DNA of 5,285 bases from Methylacidiphilum caldifontis (GTDB lineage: Bacteria; Verrucomicrobiota; Verrucomicrobiia; Methylacidiphilales; CAMAQI01): assembly GCA_945860255.1 (NCBI GenBank), contig CAMAQI010000170.1:1-5285 (forward strand). The letters run 5' to 3'. The translations under genes were made by a program, and so were the position numbers. Each line of letters opens with the position of its first letter. Positions within the stretch are counted from its first letter, which is position 1. The notes under the pieces are model-generated. The model was not told the DNA's origin and ran no database searches. It saw nothing but the letters and a program-made list of their open reading frames with translations. Shown here one piece after another: positions 1 to 5,285 of the stretch.

Positions 1-904
1 CTAAATACTCCATCTCCTTAACGGAAAGAGGGAGGATCGGCTTATAATGAAAATAGTCGAGACCTTGCAACACATTTAAAATCTCCGAATAGGATTGAAA
101 CCGTCGTACCGGATCTTTCTCCATCATCTTTCTCATTAAATCGATGAGAGGCTGAGGGATCCCTTTTTCAATGGCCTTTTCCTCCGGAAAGGGATCGTTT
201 AGCTGAGCGTCCACAATATCCTGAAGGTGTTCGGAATCAAAGGGGGCCTCGCCCACAACGAAGTGAAATAATGTCGCTCCCAACGAGTAAATATCAGTCC
301 GATGATCAAGCGGTTTTCGAAGAACTCTTTCAGGAGCTACGTAGTAAGGAGTTCCATACAATTGATCATCAATCACTCCCTTCGTCTCCCCCATGAGTTT
401 CGCGAGCCCAAAATCAGTCAAATACAAAACTCCCGCATCATCGACGAGAAAATTAGAGGGCTTAATATCTAAATGAATTAATCCCGCCTGTGTAGCGCAA
501 TCTAAAGCGGAACAGGCTTGCGATAAAAACCATTTCACTTCCCTCAAATCAAAGCGACGTCCCTCATGAATCCAAACATCCAAACTTGGATTCGAAATAT
601 AGGCCATGCTATAAAACACCACTGATCCAATTTGCCCAATAAAATAGATCGGAATAATATTAGGATGACGAAGAGAGGCAACGAGTTGTGCCTCTTCCTG
701 AAAGCTATTCACATAATTGAGATCCATTGAGTGCTTTTTTGATAACACTTTGAGCGCTACTTGGCGGTTTAAGGTTGGCTCATGGGCCTTAAATACAATC
801 CCCATCCCCCCTTCAGAAATTTTTTGAATGATTTGATAATGTCCTAATTCAAATCCTGGAACGATCTCGTCTACGGTTAGCAAATGTAAAGGATCTGATA
901 TCAT
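1..904 (-). CDS. Hanks-type serine/threonine protein kinase, 3' end cut by window edge
   Basis: The frame encodes 301 residues with no stop before the window edge, so the C-terminus is missing. It is a eukaryotic-like protein kinase that would transfer ATP phosphate to Ser/Thr of unknown targets. Visible landmarks are a glycine loop ISEGGMGIVFKA (29-40), the ATP-anchoring lysine in VALK (Lys52), the probable helix-C glutamate in EEA (Glu71), a catalytic loop HLDIKPSN (144-151, catalytic Asp146), DFG (164-166), the GTPYYVAPE segment (184-192) and DIYSLG (Asp204). The HRD arginine is replaced by Leu145, making it a non-RD kinase. The domain ends near residue 260. The roughly 40 residues that follow show no PASTA repeat or membrane segment. 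The ATG is fixed by an in-frame TAA at 911-913 and by the next Met lying inside the glycine loop. It overlaps ispE by four bases and has no good Shine-Dalgarno sequence. The kinase fold is very secure; the substrate and the downstream domains are unknown. Confidence 0.95.
   Translation of the reverse strand, partial: MISDPLHLLTVDEIVPGFELGHYQIIQKISEGGMGIVFKAHEPTLNRQVALKVLSKKHSMDLNYVNSFQEEAQLVASLRHPNIIPIYFIGQIGSVVFYSMAYISNPSLDVWIHEGRRFDLREVKWFLSQACSALDCATQAGLIHLDIKPSNFLVDDAGVLYLTDFGLAKLMGETKGVIDDQLYGTPYYVAPERVLRKPLDHRTDIYSLGATLFHFVVGEAPFDSEHLQDIVDAQLNDPFPEEKAIEKGIPQPLIDLMRKMMEKDPVRRFQSYSEILNVLQGLDYFHYKPILPLSVKEMEYL
901..904 (-). promoter_or_regulatory. ATGA stop/start overlap of ispE and the kinase gene
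   Basis: The ispE stop TGA (903-901) and the kinase ATG (904-902) share bases on the minus strand. The region just upstream of the ATG is A-rich (AAAAATAAAAGATC) and lacks a GGAG-like site at normal spacing; the nearest G-run (TTGGGA) is about 14 bases away. Such ATGA junctions usually support termination-reinitiation, so kinase translation probably depends on ispE translation. The overlap is seen directly; the coupling is inferred. Confidence 0.7.
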
Positions 905-1749
905 GATCTTTTATTTTTCCCAAGAAATTCAAATAATACTGAAAATAGATCGTCGCCAAATTCGGCTCGAAATCGATCAAATACTGCTTTGCGATTTTCT
1001 CCTGATTTTATGAGGGCAAAAACGGCGCTACCGCTTCCGCTCATCATCGAATCTAAAACTTCAGGTTGTTCCTGAAACCACCGTTTCACCGTTGGAATCC
1101 AAGCATACTTTGAAAACACTGCTGGTTCTAAATCATTTTGAAGGATCACAAACCCAAGATCTACTCCCGACTCTCCCCTCGAGGGATTTTGGGCATAAGT
1201 CTGATAAGCCCATGGAGTCGGGACCGCAAAACCAGGATGAACTAAGATTCCTTGGTAAGAGGAAAGGAGTTCGATCGGCTCAATGATCTCTCCGCGTCCT
1301 CGGCACCAAGCGGCCTGCTGGTAAATAAAAAAGGGGATATCGCTTCCCATTTGTGAGGAGAGAACAGCGAGCGCCTCGTCACTGACCTCGACTTGGTAGA
1401 TCTCTCGTAGGGCAAGTAAAACGGTTGCCGCATCGCTACTCCCTCCGCCTAATCCCGCTCCATGGGGAGTTTTCTTTTCCAGATGAATCTGAATCCCTCC
1501 GTCCACCGTATAAGTTTGAAAAAAGAGAGTAGCCGCTTTCCAAACTAAATTCGTTGCATCACAAGGGAGCGTGGAATCGGAACAAGTCATCGAAATCCCT
1601 TGTTCTCTTTTTTGAAAAGTCAACTGATCCGCCAATGAGATCGGCACCATTAATGTCTCCAATTCATGGAAACCATCAGGACGCTTCCCCAAAATTCTGA
1701 GGTTTAGATTAATCTTTGCAGGCGCAAGACGCAACCAAGTCTGACTCAT
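901..1749 (-). CDS. ispE: 4-diphosphocytidyl-2-C-methyl-D-erythritol kinase (IspE)
   Basis: This cytosolic GHMP-family kinase phosphorylates the 2-hydroxyl of CDP-methylerythritol with ATP, a middle step of the MEP isoprenoid pathway. From the ATG at 1749 it has 282 residues, close to the roughly 283 of E. coli IspE. Visible motifs are PAKIN near the N-terminus (catalytic-type Lys12), GKRPDGFHELETL (21-33), the ATP-binding glycine loop PHGAGLGGGSSDAA (95-108), GSDIPFF with the catalytic Asp137, HPGFAVPT (171-178) and the C-terminal GHMP motif MSGSGSAVFAL (236-246). All key residues are present and it looks functional. The start is not fully settled: an in-frame TTG at 1776 would add nine residues (MRCFLDTGE) and leave only 14 bases after the upstream gene. 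I prefer the ATG because family members begin a few residues before the PAKIN motif. It lies 41 bases after the nucleotidyltransferase and overlaps the kinase gene. No other MEP pathway gene is visible here. Confidence 0.96.
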   Translation of the reverse strand: MSQTWLRLAPAKINLNLRILGKRPDGFHELETLMVPISLADQLTFQKREQGISMTCSDSTLPCDATNLVWKAATLFFQTYTVDGGIQIHLEKKTPHGAGLGGGSSDAATVLLALREIYQVEVSDEALAVLSSQMGSDIPFFIYQQAAWCRGRGEIIEPIELLSSYQGILVHPGFAVPTPWAYQTYAQNPSRGESGVDLGFVILQNDLEPAVFSKYAWIPTVKRWFQEQPEVLDSMMSGSGSAVFALIKSGENRKAVFDRFRAEFGDDLFSVLFEFLGKNKRS

Positions 1750-1755
1750 CTCTCC
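1750..1755 (-). promoter_or_regulatory. Shine-Dalgarno-like GGAGAG abutting the ispE ATG
   Basis: On the minus strand the bases just before the ATG at 1749 read GGAGAG. The GGAG core is only two bases from the start codon, tighter than the usual 5-9. The alternative TTG start at 1776 has only a weak GTGG/GGA upstream. The site favours the ATG but does not prove it. Confidence 0.4.
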
Positions 1756-1790
1756 AGTATCCAAAAAACACCGCAAAGATCCACTACGAA

Positions 1791-2537
1791 TTATCGAGCT
1801 TTAAAAATACGATCGGCCTCTTCAAGAGTCTCTTTACTTCCGATATCGTACCAAAGCCCGGGGACTTTCCAAGTATGAACTGGAATCCGAGGGTAAAGCC
1901 ATTGAATGAAACGCCCGGGTTGATCGGGGTTATTCCCTTCTTCAATATAAACCTTTAGCATTTCCACAATGGCAGGAGGATAGTAGTACAGCGCAATCCC
2001 CAAAAGAGTGCTTTTAGGCTCGGTTGGCTTTTCCTCGAAGGAGAGGATTTTTCCTTGAGAATCGACCTCGATGCTGCTGTATTTTTTAATTTCTTCCAAA
2101 CTTCCGATATCGTAAACCCCTAAAACAGGCCCCTCGACCTCTTGACAATAACGACCGAAGTCGGCCAAAGAGTCGCTAAATAAATTGTCTCCCGCAATGA
2201 CGATCAACCCCTCGTTCACTGCTCCTTGAGAAAGAACAAAGTGAATATCGCCGATCGCCCCCAGCTTATCCGCGTCACTCGTCGACCGATCATTAAAGAC
2301 TCGACATTGAAACTCTGGTGACTTTTTTTGATAGTCTTGAACCCAGCGCTCGAAATGTCCGGAAAATTTTTGATTGGTGACGATCAACCACTCTTTAATT
2401 CCTTCGATCGTTCCAATTTTTTCGACAACATGCTCGAGCATGGGGCGGCCTGCAATCTCCAAAAGCGGCTTGGGTTGATTCAAGGTTAAAGGATAGAGTC
2501 GTGTGGCGTAACCAGCGGCTAATACGAGTACTTGCAT
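1791..2537 (-). CDS. RmlA-like sugar-1-phosphate nucleotidyltransferase
   Basis: The gene encodes 248 residues of the NTP_transferase family, which joins a sugar-1-phosphate to an NTP to give an NDP-sugar and pyrophosphate. The N-terminus LAAGYATRLYPLT (6-18) followed by PKPLL (22-26) is the nucleotide-binding signature, with Ala11 where RmlA has the second Gly of GxGTR. LGAIGDI (92-98) matches the base-recognition loop. GDN (116-118) supplies the metal-binding Asp117. FEEKPTEPKS (167-176) closely resembles the sugar-binding stretch of glucose-1-phosphate thymidylyltransferase. WYDIGS (229-234) supplies the second metal ligand, Asp231. There is no C-terminal left-handed helix domain, so this is not a GlmU-type bifunctional enzyme; the protein is shorter than RmlA (about 290). 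The substrate cannot be fixed from sequence: dTTP/glucose-1-phosphate is the best guess, and a mannose-type or GlmU-like monofunctional role is possible. It follows ptsI by 46 bases. It probably supplies activated sugar for cell-surface glycans. Confidence 0.9.
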   Translation of the reverse strand: MQVLVLAAGYATRLYPLTLNQPKPLLEIAGRPMLEHVVEKIGTIEGIKEWLIVTNQKFSGHFERWVQDYQKKSPEFQCRVFNDRSTSDADKLGAIGDIHFVLSQGAVNEGLIVIAGDNLFSDSLADFGRYCQEVEGPVLGVYDIGSLEEIKKYSSIEVDSQGKILSFEEKPTEPKSTLLGIALYYYPPAIVEMLKVYIEEGNNPDQPGRFIQWLYPRIPVHTWKVPGLWYDIGSKETLEEADRIFKAR

Positions 2538-2546
2538 AGAAATGAG

Positions 2547-2550
2547 CCTT
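2547..2550 (-). promoter_or_regulatory. Ribosome binding site of the nucleotidyltransferase
   Basis: The minus strand reads GAAGG nine bases before the ATG at 2537, an acceptable Shine-Dalgarno core (AAGG at these positions). The start also fits the family, because the conserved beta strand and GxGTR-like loop begin within the first ten residues. Confidence 0.55.
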
Positions 2551-2583
2551 CACTTGAGAGAAAATTTGATCCGAGTCAATTCC

Positions 2584-4356
2584 TTAAAGTAGTTCAGGAT
2601 AAAGTCTTTTCGCATAGTCTTCCAATGCGTGCATGATATCCTCTGCTTTGTACCAATCCATCCATTCGGCGACCATTTTCTGCGTCTCTTCAAAGCTCAA
2701 GGTTTGAATCGCTTTTTTAATACGGGGGATATTTCCCGCCCCTAAACTTAATTCGTCGACCCCTAAGCCTAATAACAACGGGGTTAAAATAATATCGGAA
2801 GCCATCTCTCCGCAAACGCCCACCCAGATATTATGTCGATGTCCCGCATCCACCACTTGCTTGATGAGCCGTAAAATCGAGGGATGGGTCGGTTGATAAA
2901 GATAAGCGACCTTCTCATTGACCCGATCAACCGCCAAGGTGTACTGAATTAAATCGTTCGTTCCAATGCTTAAAAAATTAGCCTCGCGAGCATAAAACTC
3001 TGCGGTCATTGCTGTCGAGGGAACCTCAATCATCACTCCCACTTCCATCTTATCCGCAATCGGAACTCCCTCGGCCCTCAGCTCTCGTTTCACCTCTTCA
3101 AGGAGCGAGCGAGCGCGACGATACTCATCGATATCGGAGACCATCGGAAACATAATTTTTACATTCCCTTCAACACTCGCACGACAGATCGCCCTGAGTT
3201 GAATCTTAAAAATCGCTCTTTCCGTTAAGCAAAAACGAATTCCGCGCCATCCTAAAAACGGATTTTGTTCTGGGATAAAACCTTCGTTATTCGAGATAAA
3301 CTTATCGCCCCCCAAATCCAACGTCCGAATAATCACGGAATGAGGAAGGGCCGCATGAGCAACCGCCCGATAGTTTTGATACTGCTCCTCTTCGCTGGGG
3401 AATCCTTCGCGATTAATGTACAAAAACTCCGTACGATAAAGCCCCACTCCCTCGGCTCCATTCTCCAACATCATCGAGATATCGGCCTCTAATCCGACAT
3501 TCGCGGAAACCGTAATCTTCTTTAAATCGGTTGTCGTTGCGGAGACCTCACGAAGGGAGGTCAATTGTTGATCGACCTCTAATCGCTTCCCTTCTATCTG
3601 ACCTGAAATCTGCTTGGTTTGTTCCGAAGGATTCAGAATCAATAGCCCTTCATGTCCATCCAACAAAACCTCAACCCCAGACTCGATCTGGTTGAGAACC
3701 TGTTTTAAACTAACGACCGCTGGAATATCCAACGAGCGTGCGATAATTGCGGTATGAGAGGTTCGGCTTCCCCCCTCAGTGGCAAACCCCAAAACCATCT
3801 TCCGGTCGAGTTGAGCGGTATCACTCGGCGTTAAATCATGCGCGACAATGATCGAAGGAACATCCAACTGGAATGAAAGACCGGAGCGTCCTTGTAAGTG
3901 ACGTAAGACACGACGGCTGACATCTTGAATATCGGTCGCCCGCTCGCTTAAAAACTCATCCTCAATTTGGCGAAGTTGCTTAATAAACGATTTTGTGGTC
4001 TGCTGATAAATGTAATCGACCCCTAACAACTTTTCCGATAATTGGGTTTTTACCGCCTCAATAATCGTCGGGTCCTCTAAAACTAACAAATGCGCATCAA
4101 AAATCGCCGCATCTTGATCCGGAAGATCTTTTTCCAGCTTTTCTTTAATTTCTAAAATTTCTTGGCGGGTCTTGCCTAATGCCAGCTCCAAAAGCTCCAT
4201 TTCATTAGAAATATCCTCTGGCTTAATTTTCCGTCGCCGAATGATTTTGTTGTCCAGGGAAAAAACCACTACTGGGGCGACAACACAGCCTGGCGAGGCC
4301 GCAACTCCGATGAGCCGGACTTCATTCAATATGGTCTGAGAATTCTCCTCCATCAT
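2584..4356 (-). CDS. ptsI: PTS enzyme I, phosphoenolpyruvate-protein phosphotransferase
   Basis: Cytosolic enzyme I autophosphorylates with PEP and passes the phosphate to HPr, whose gene lies 17 bases upstream. The protein has 590 residues against about 570-575 for typical enzyme I. Domains in order: an N-terminal segment with IGVAASPG (16-23), the helical HPr-binding region (about 30-150), the swivelling phosphohistidine domain with GGSRTSHTAIIAR (195-207, active His201), and the C-terminal TIM-barrel PEP-binding domain with GLYRTEFLY (Arg308), RTLDLGGDK (344-352), MIEVPS, SIGTNDLIQYTLAVDR and the catalytic cysteine in GVCGEMASD (Cys515). All catalytic landmarks are present. There is no fused GAF domain (as in PtsP), HPr or EIIA domain. 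The start is uncertain: the tandem ATGATG at 4356-4351 has no Shine-Dalgarno before it, and a GGAGGAG run lies just inside the frame. The extra N-terminal residues before EVRLIGVAASPG fit with an over-long start call. Confidence 0.97.
   Translation of the reverse strand: MMEENSQTILNEVRLIGVAASPGCVVAPVVVFSLDNKIIRRRKIKPEDISNEMELLELALGKTRQEILEIKEKLEKDLPDQDAAIFDAHLLVLEDPTIIEAVKTQLSEKLLGVDYIYQQTTKSFIKQLRQIEDEFLSERATDIQDVSRRVLRHLQGRSGLSFQLDVPSIIVAHDLTPSDTAQLDRKMVLGFATEGGSRTSHTAIIARSLDIPAVVSLKQVLNQIESGVEVLLDGHEGLLILNPSEQTKQISGQIEGKRLEVDQQLTSLREVSATTTDLKKITVSANVGLEADISMMLENGAEGVGLYRTEFLYINREGFPSEEEQYQNYRAVAHAALPHSVIIRTLDLGGDKFISNNEGFIPEQNPFLGWRGIRFCLTERAIFKIQLRAICRASVEGNVKIMFPMVSDIDEYRRARSLLEEVKRELRAEGVPIADKMEVGVMIEVPSTAMTAEFYAREANFLSIGTNDLIQYTLAVDRVNEKVAYLYQPTHPSILRLIKQVVDAGHRHNIWVGVCGEMASDIILTPLLLGLGVDELSLGAGNIPRIKKAIQTLSFEETQKMVAEWMDWYKAEDIMHALEDYAKRLYPELL
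4345..4351 (-). promoter_or_regulatory. Shine-Dalgarno-like GGAGGAG inside the first codons of ptsI
   Basis: The G of the second ATG and the two following GAG codons form GGAGGAG, a near-perfect anti-SD match. The 17 bases between ptsH and ptsI contain no comparable site. The run is too late to serve the annotated ATG. It could serve a start further in, such as the TTG codon 10, which gives MNEVRLIGVAASPG, although that spacing (about 15 bases) is longer than optimal. It may equally be chance Glu codons. Confidence 0.3.
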
Positions 4357-4373
4357 TAAGATGGGATTTTACA

Positions 4374-4658
4374 CTATTCCTCGTCAAATTTGCGAGCTAT
4401 TAATTCTTCTATTTCTTTTAGGGCCTGTGGCGCATCCGCCCCAATCGCAGTGACCTTTAATCGAGAGCCACAACCGGCAGCGAGAAGCATTAACCCCATG
4501 ATGCTCTTCCCATTGACCTCTTCCCCATCTTTCTCTACCCAAACCTCACAGGCAAATCGATTTGCCACACGGACAAACATCGCAGCTGGACGGGCATGGA
4601 TCCCTAATTTATTAGCAACTACCAAATCTTTTACTATTTTTCCATCTTTTCCAGACAT
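4374..4658 (-). CDS. ptsH: Phosphocarrier protein HPr
   Basis: A 94-residue cytosolic phosphocarrier that accepts phosphate from enzyme I on a histidine and can be phosphorylated by HprK on a serine. The active-site motif NKLGIHARPAA (16-26) places the phospho-histidine at His21. The regulatory motif NGKSIMGLMLLAAG (49-62) places the HprK target at Ser52, equivalent to Ser46 of Bacillus HPr. The GKSIMGLMLLAAGCG wording resembles proteobacterial and NPr-type HPr rather than the LKSIMGV form of Firmicutes. The protein is a few residues longer than the usual 85-90, owing to a charged N-terminal lead (MSGKDGKIVK). Both phosphorylation sites are intact, so both neighbours can act on it. It lies 12 bases after hprK and 17 before ptsI, with a good GGAG ribosome binding site. 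It is a single-domain protein, not a fusion. Confidence 0.97.
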   Translation of the reverse strand: MSGKDGKIVKDLVVANKLGIHARPAAMFVRVANRFACEVWVEKDGEEVNGKSIMGLMLLAAGCGSRLKVTAIGADAPQALKEIEELIARKFDEE

Positions 4659-4665
4659 GCTATTA

Positions 4666-4669
4666 CTCC
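4666..4669 (-). promoter_or_regulatory. Ribosome binding site of ptsH
   Basis: The minus strand reads GGAG seven bases before the ptsH ATG, inside the 12-base gap after the hprK stop. It is the best-placed Shine-Dalgarno in the window and confirms the start at 4658. Confidence 0.75.
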
Positions 4670-4670
4670 G

Positions 4671-5285
4671 TTATTGATTTGAAATCGTCTGAATGAGTCG
4701 ATTATTGAATTCAGATGCAGAATGTTGACCCATTGTCTTCAGCTTTTGATCCATCGCCGCGATCTCAACGATTGTCGCAAGATCTCGGCCGGGTCTCACG
4801 GGAATGATGACATGAGGAATTTTTATTTGCAAGATTTCATAATGACTTTCATCCAGCCCAACGCGCTCGACATCTTCGACCTTTGACCATTCCGCCAAGG
4901 TCACCACTAAATCAATTCGCTTTTCGAGACGAACGCTGCGAATTCCAAATAAATGAGCGGCGTTGATAATCCCCAATCCCCGCACCTCCATATGGGAACG
5001 AGTCACGGGGGAGGCCGATCCAATCAACTCGCGCCCTTCAAAAATCCGAACCCGAGTGATATCATCCGCCACTAAACTATGTCCTCTCGCCAATAGTGAA
5101 AGAGCGCACTCACTTTTTCCGATCCCACTATCCCCTCGAATCACGACCCCAATCCCTTGAATATCAAGCATACTTCCATAAACGGAGGTTCGGGGAGCAA
5201 AATCGATCTCCATACAAATTGTTGCCGCATTTAAATACCGTAAAGTCGCCATGGAACTCTTAAAAACAGGGATATTAAAAGCCTC
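4671..5285 (-). CDS. hprK: HPr kinase/phosphorylase, 5' end cut by window edge
   Basis: HprK phosphorylates HPr on its regulatory serine with ATP or pyrophosphate and also removes that phosphate. The 204 residues here are the C-terminal catalytic domain of a protein usually about 310 long; the N-terminal domain lies outside. The ATG at 5250-5252 is not the likely start, because the frame stays open to the edge (EAFNIPVFKSS) and these residues fit the family linker. Motifs are the P-loop GDSGIGKS, the paired aspartates in LVADD, the HprK signature MEVRGLGIINAAHLFG, the arginine in ERVGLDE, the dephosphorylation loop IPVRPGRDLA, and the typical AAMDQKLKTMG C-terminal helix. One oddity: the conserved histidine 15 residues before the P-loop (His138 of B. 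subtilis, in the IHG motif) is Tyr here (SVYG, codon 5178-5180). It is followed 12 bases on by ptsH, its substrate gene. Confidence 0.96.
   Translation of the reverse strand, partial: EAFNIPVFKSSMATLRYLNAATICMEIDFAPRTSVYGSMLDIQGIGVVIRGDSGIGKSECALSLLARGHSLVADDITRVRIFEGRELIGSASPVTRSHMEVRGLGIINAAHLFGIRSVRLEKRIDLVVTLAEWSKVEDVERVGLDESHYEILQIKIPHVIIPVRPGRDLATIVEIAAMDQKLKTMGQHSASEFNNRLIQTISNQ

Noticed and set aside
893..910. Small GATC/GATATC-rich palindromic stretch around the ispE/kinase junction
   Set aside because: It consists of short overlapping 6-base palindromes within coding sequence, too short to argue for an operator or methylation-controlled site.
1092..1433. Small open frames (63-64 codons) on both strands inside ispE
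   Set aside because: Both overlap conserved IspE coding sequence in other frames and their translations resemble no family.
1716..1958. 80-codon plus-strand open frame spanning the ispE/nucleotidyltransferase junction
   Set aside because: It is antisense to two well-supported genes, has a low-complexity unremarkable translation, and no convincing ribosome binding site.
2538..2583. Possible internal promoter (TTGACT) in the gap before the nucleotidyltransferase
   Set aside because: The minus strand has TTGACT just after the ptsI stop, but no TATAAT-like hexamer follows at 16-18 bases. No stem-loop terminator is seen either, so this is best treated as a plain intergenic spacer.
3265..3492. 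75-codon plus-strand open frame inside ptsI
   Set aside because: It is antisense to the conserved PEP-binding domain of enzyme I; nothing supports it as a gene.
4390..4677. 95-codon plus-strand open frame across ptsH
   Set aside because: It lies entirely opposite the clear ptsH gene and the end of hprK, has no recognisable motifs, and is a typical antisense shadow.
4963..5160. 65-codon plus-strand open frame inside hprK
   Set aside because: It is antisense to the P-loop and signature region of HprK, whose coding frame is unambiguous.
5250..5252. ATG as the true start of hprK
   Set aside because: The reading frame continues open to the window edge with family-like residues, and the remaining protein would lack the first third of HprK. 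It is an internal methionine.

Overview
The window is a densely packed run of six genes, all read from the minus strand. In transcription order (right to left) they are: a 5'-truncated HPr kinase/phosphorylase (hprK), the phosphocarrier HPr (ptsH), PTS enzyme I (ptsI), an RmlA-like sugar nucleotidyltransferase, 4-diphosphocytidyl-2-C-methyl-D-erythritol kinase (ispE), and a 3'-truncated Hanks-type serine/threonine protein kinase. The gaps are 12, 17, 46 and 41 bases, and the last two genes overlap by 4 bases. I see no convincing promoter, terminator, RNA gene, repeat or mobile element. The simplest reading is a single operon that continues past both window edges. No stretch of 300 bases lacks a gene.

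Region by region: 4374-5285 holds hprK and ptsH. HprK would phosphorylate and dephosphorylate HPr on its regulatory serine (Ser52 here). Enzyme I, at 2584-4356, would phosphorylate HPr on its catalytic histidine (His21 here) using PEP. These three genes make a complete HPr phosphorylation module. No sugar-specific enzyme II gene is visible in the window, so a regulatory PTS is possible, but permeases could lie elsewhere. The genes at 1791-2537 and 901-1749 are metabolic: NDP-sugar formation for surface polysaccharide and the MEP isoprenoid pathway. The kinase at 1-904 has its ATG inside the ispE stop codon (ATGA), which suggests translational coupling.

Organism: a bacterium of moderate GC that uses the MEP pathway. 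It combines HprK with a proteobacterial/NPr-like HPr (a GKSIMGL motif rather than the Firmicutes LKSIMGV type) and a eukaryotic-like kinase. The wording of IspE and HprK reminds me of Verrucomicrobia or other PVC-superphylum bacteria. That is an impression from family memory, not a demonstrated placement.

Most of the window is ordinary. The points worth a second look are a tyrosine at the conserved catalytic histidine of HprK, a non-RD catalytic loop (HLD) in the Ser/Thr kinase, a Shine-Dalgarno-like run placed just inside the ptsI reading frame, and the conserved-looking linkage of two unrelated types of protein kinase with ispE. I found no clear evidence of an undescribed system.
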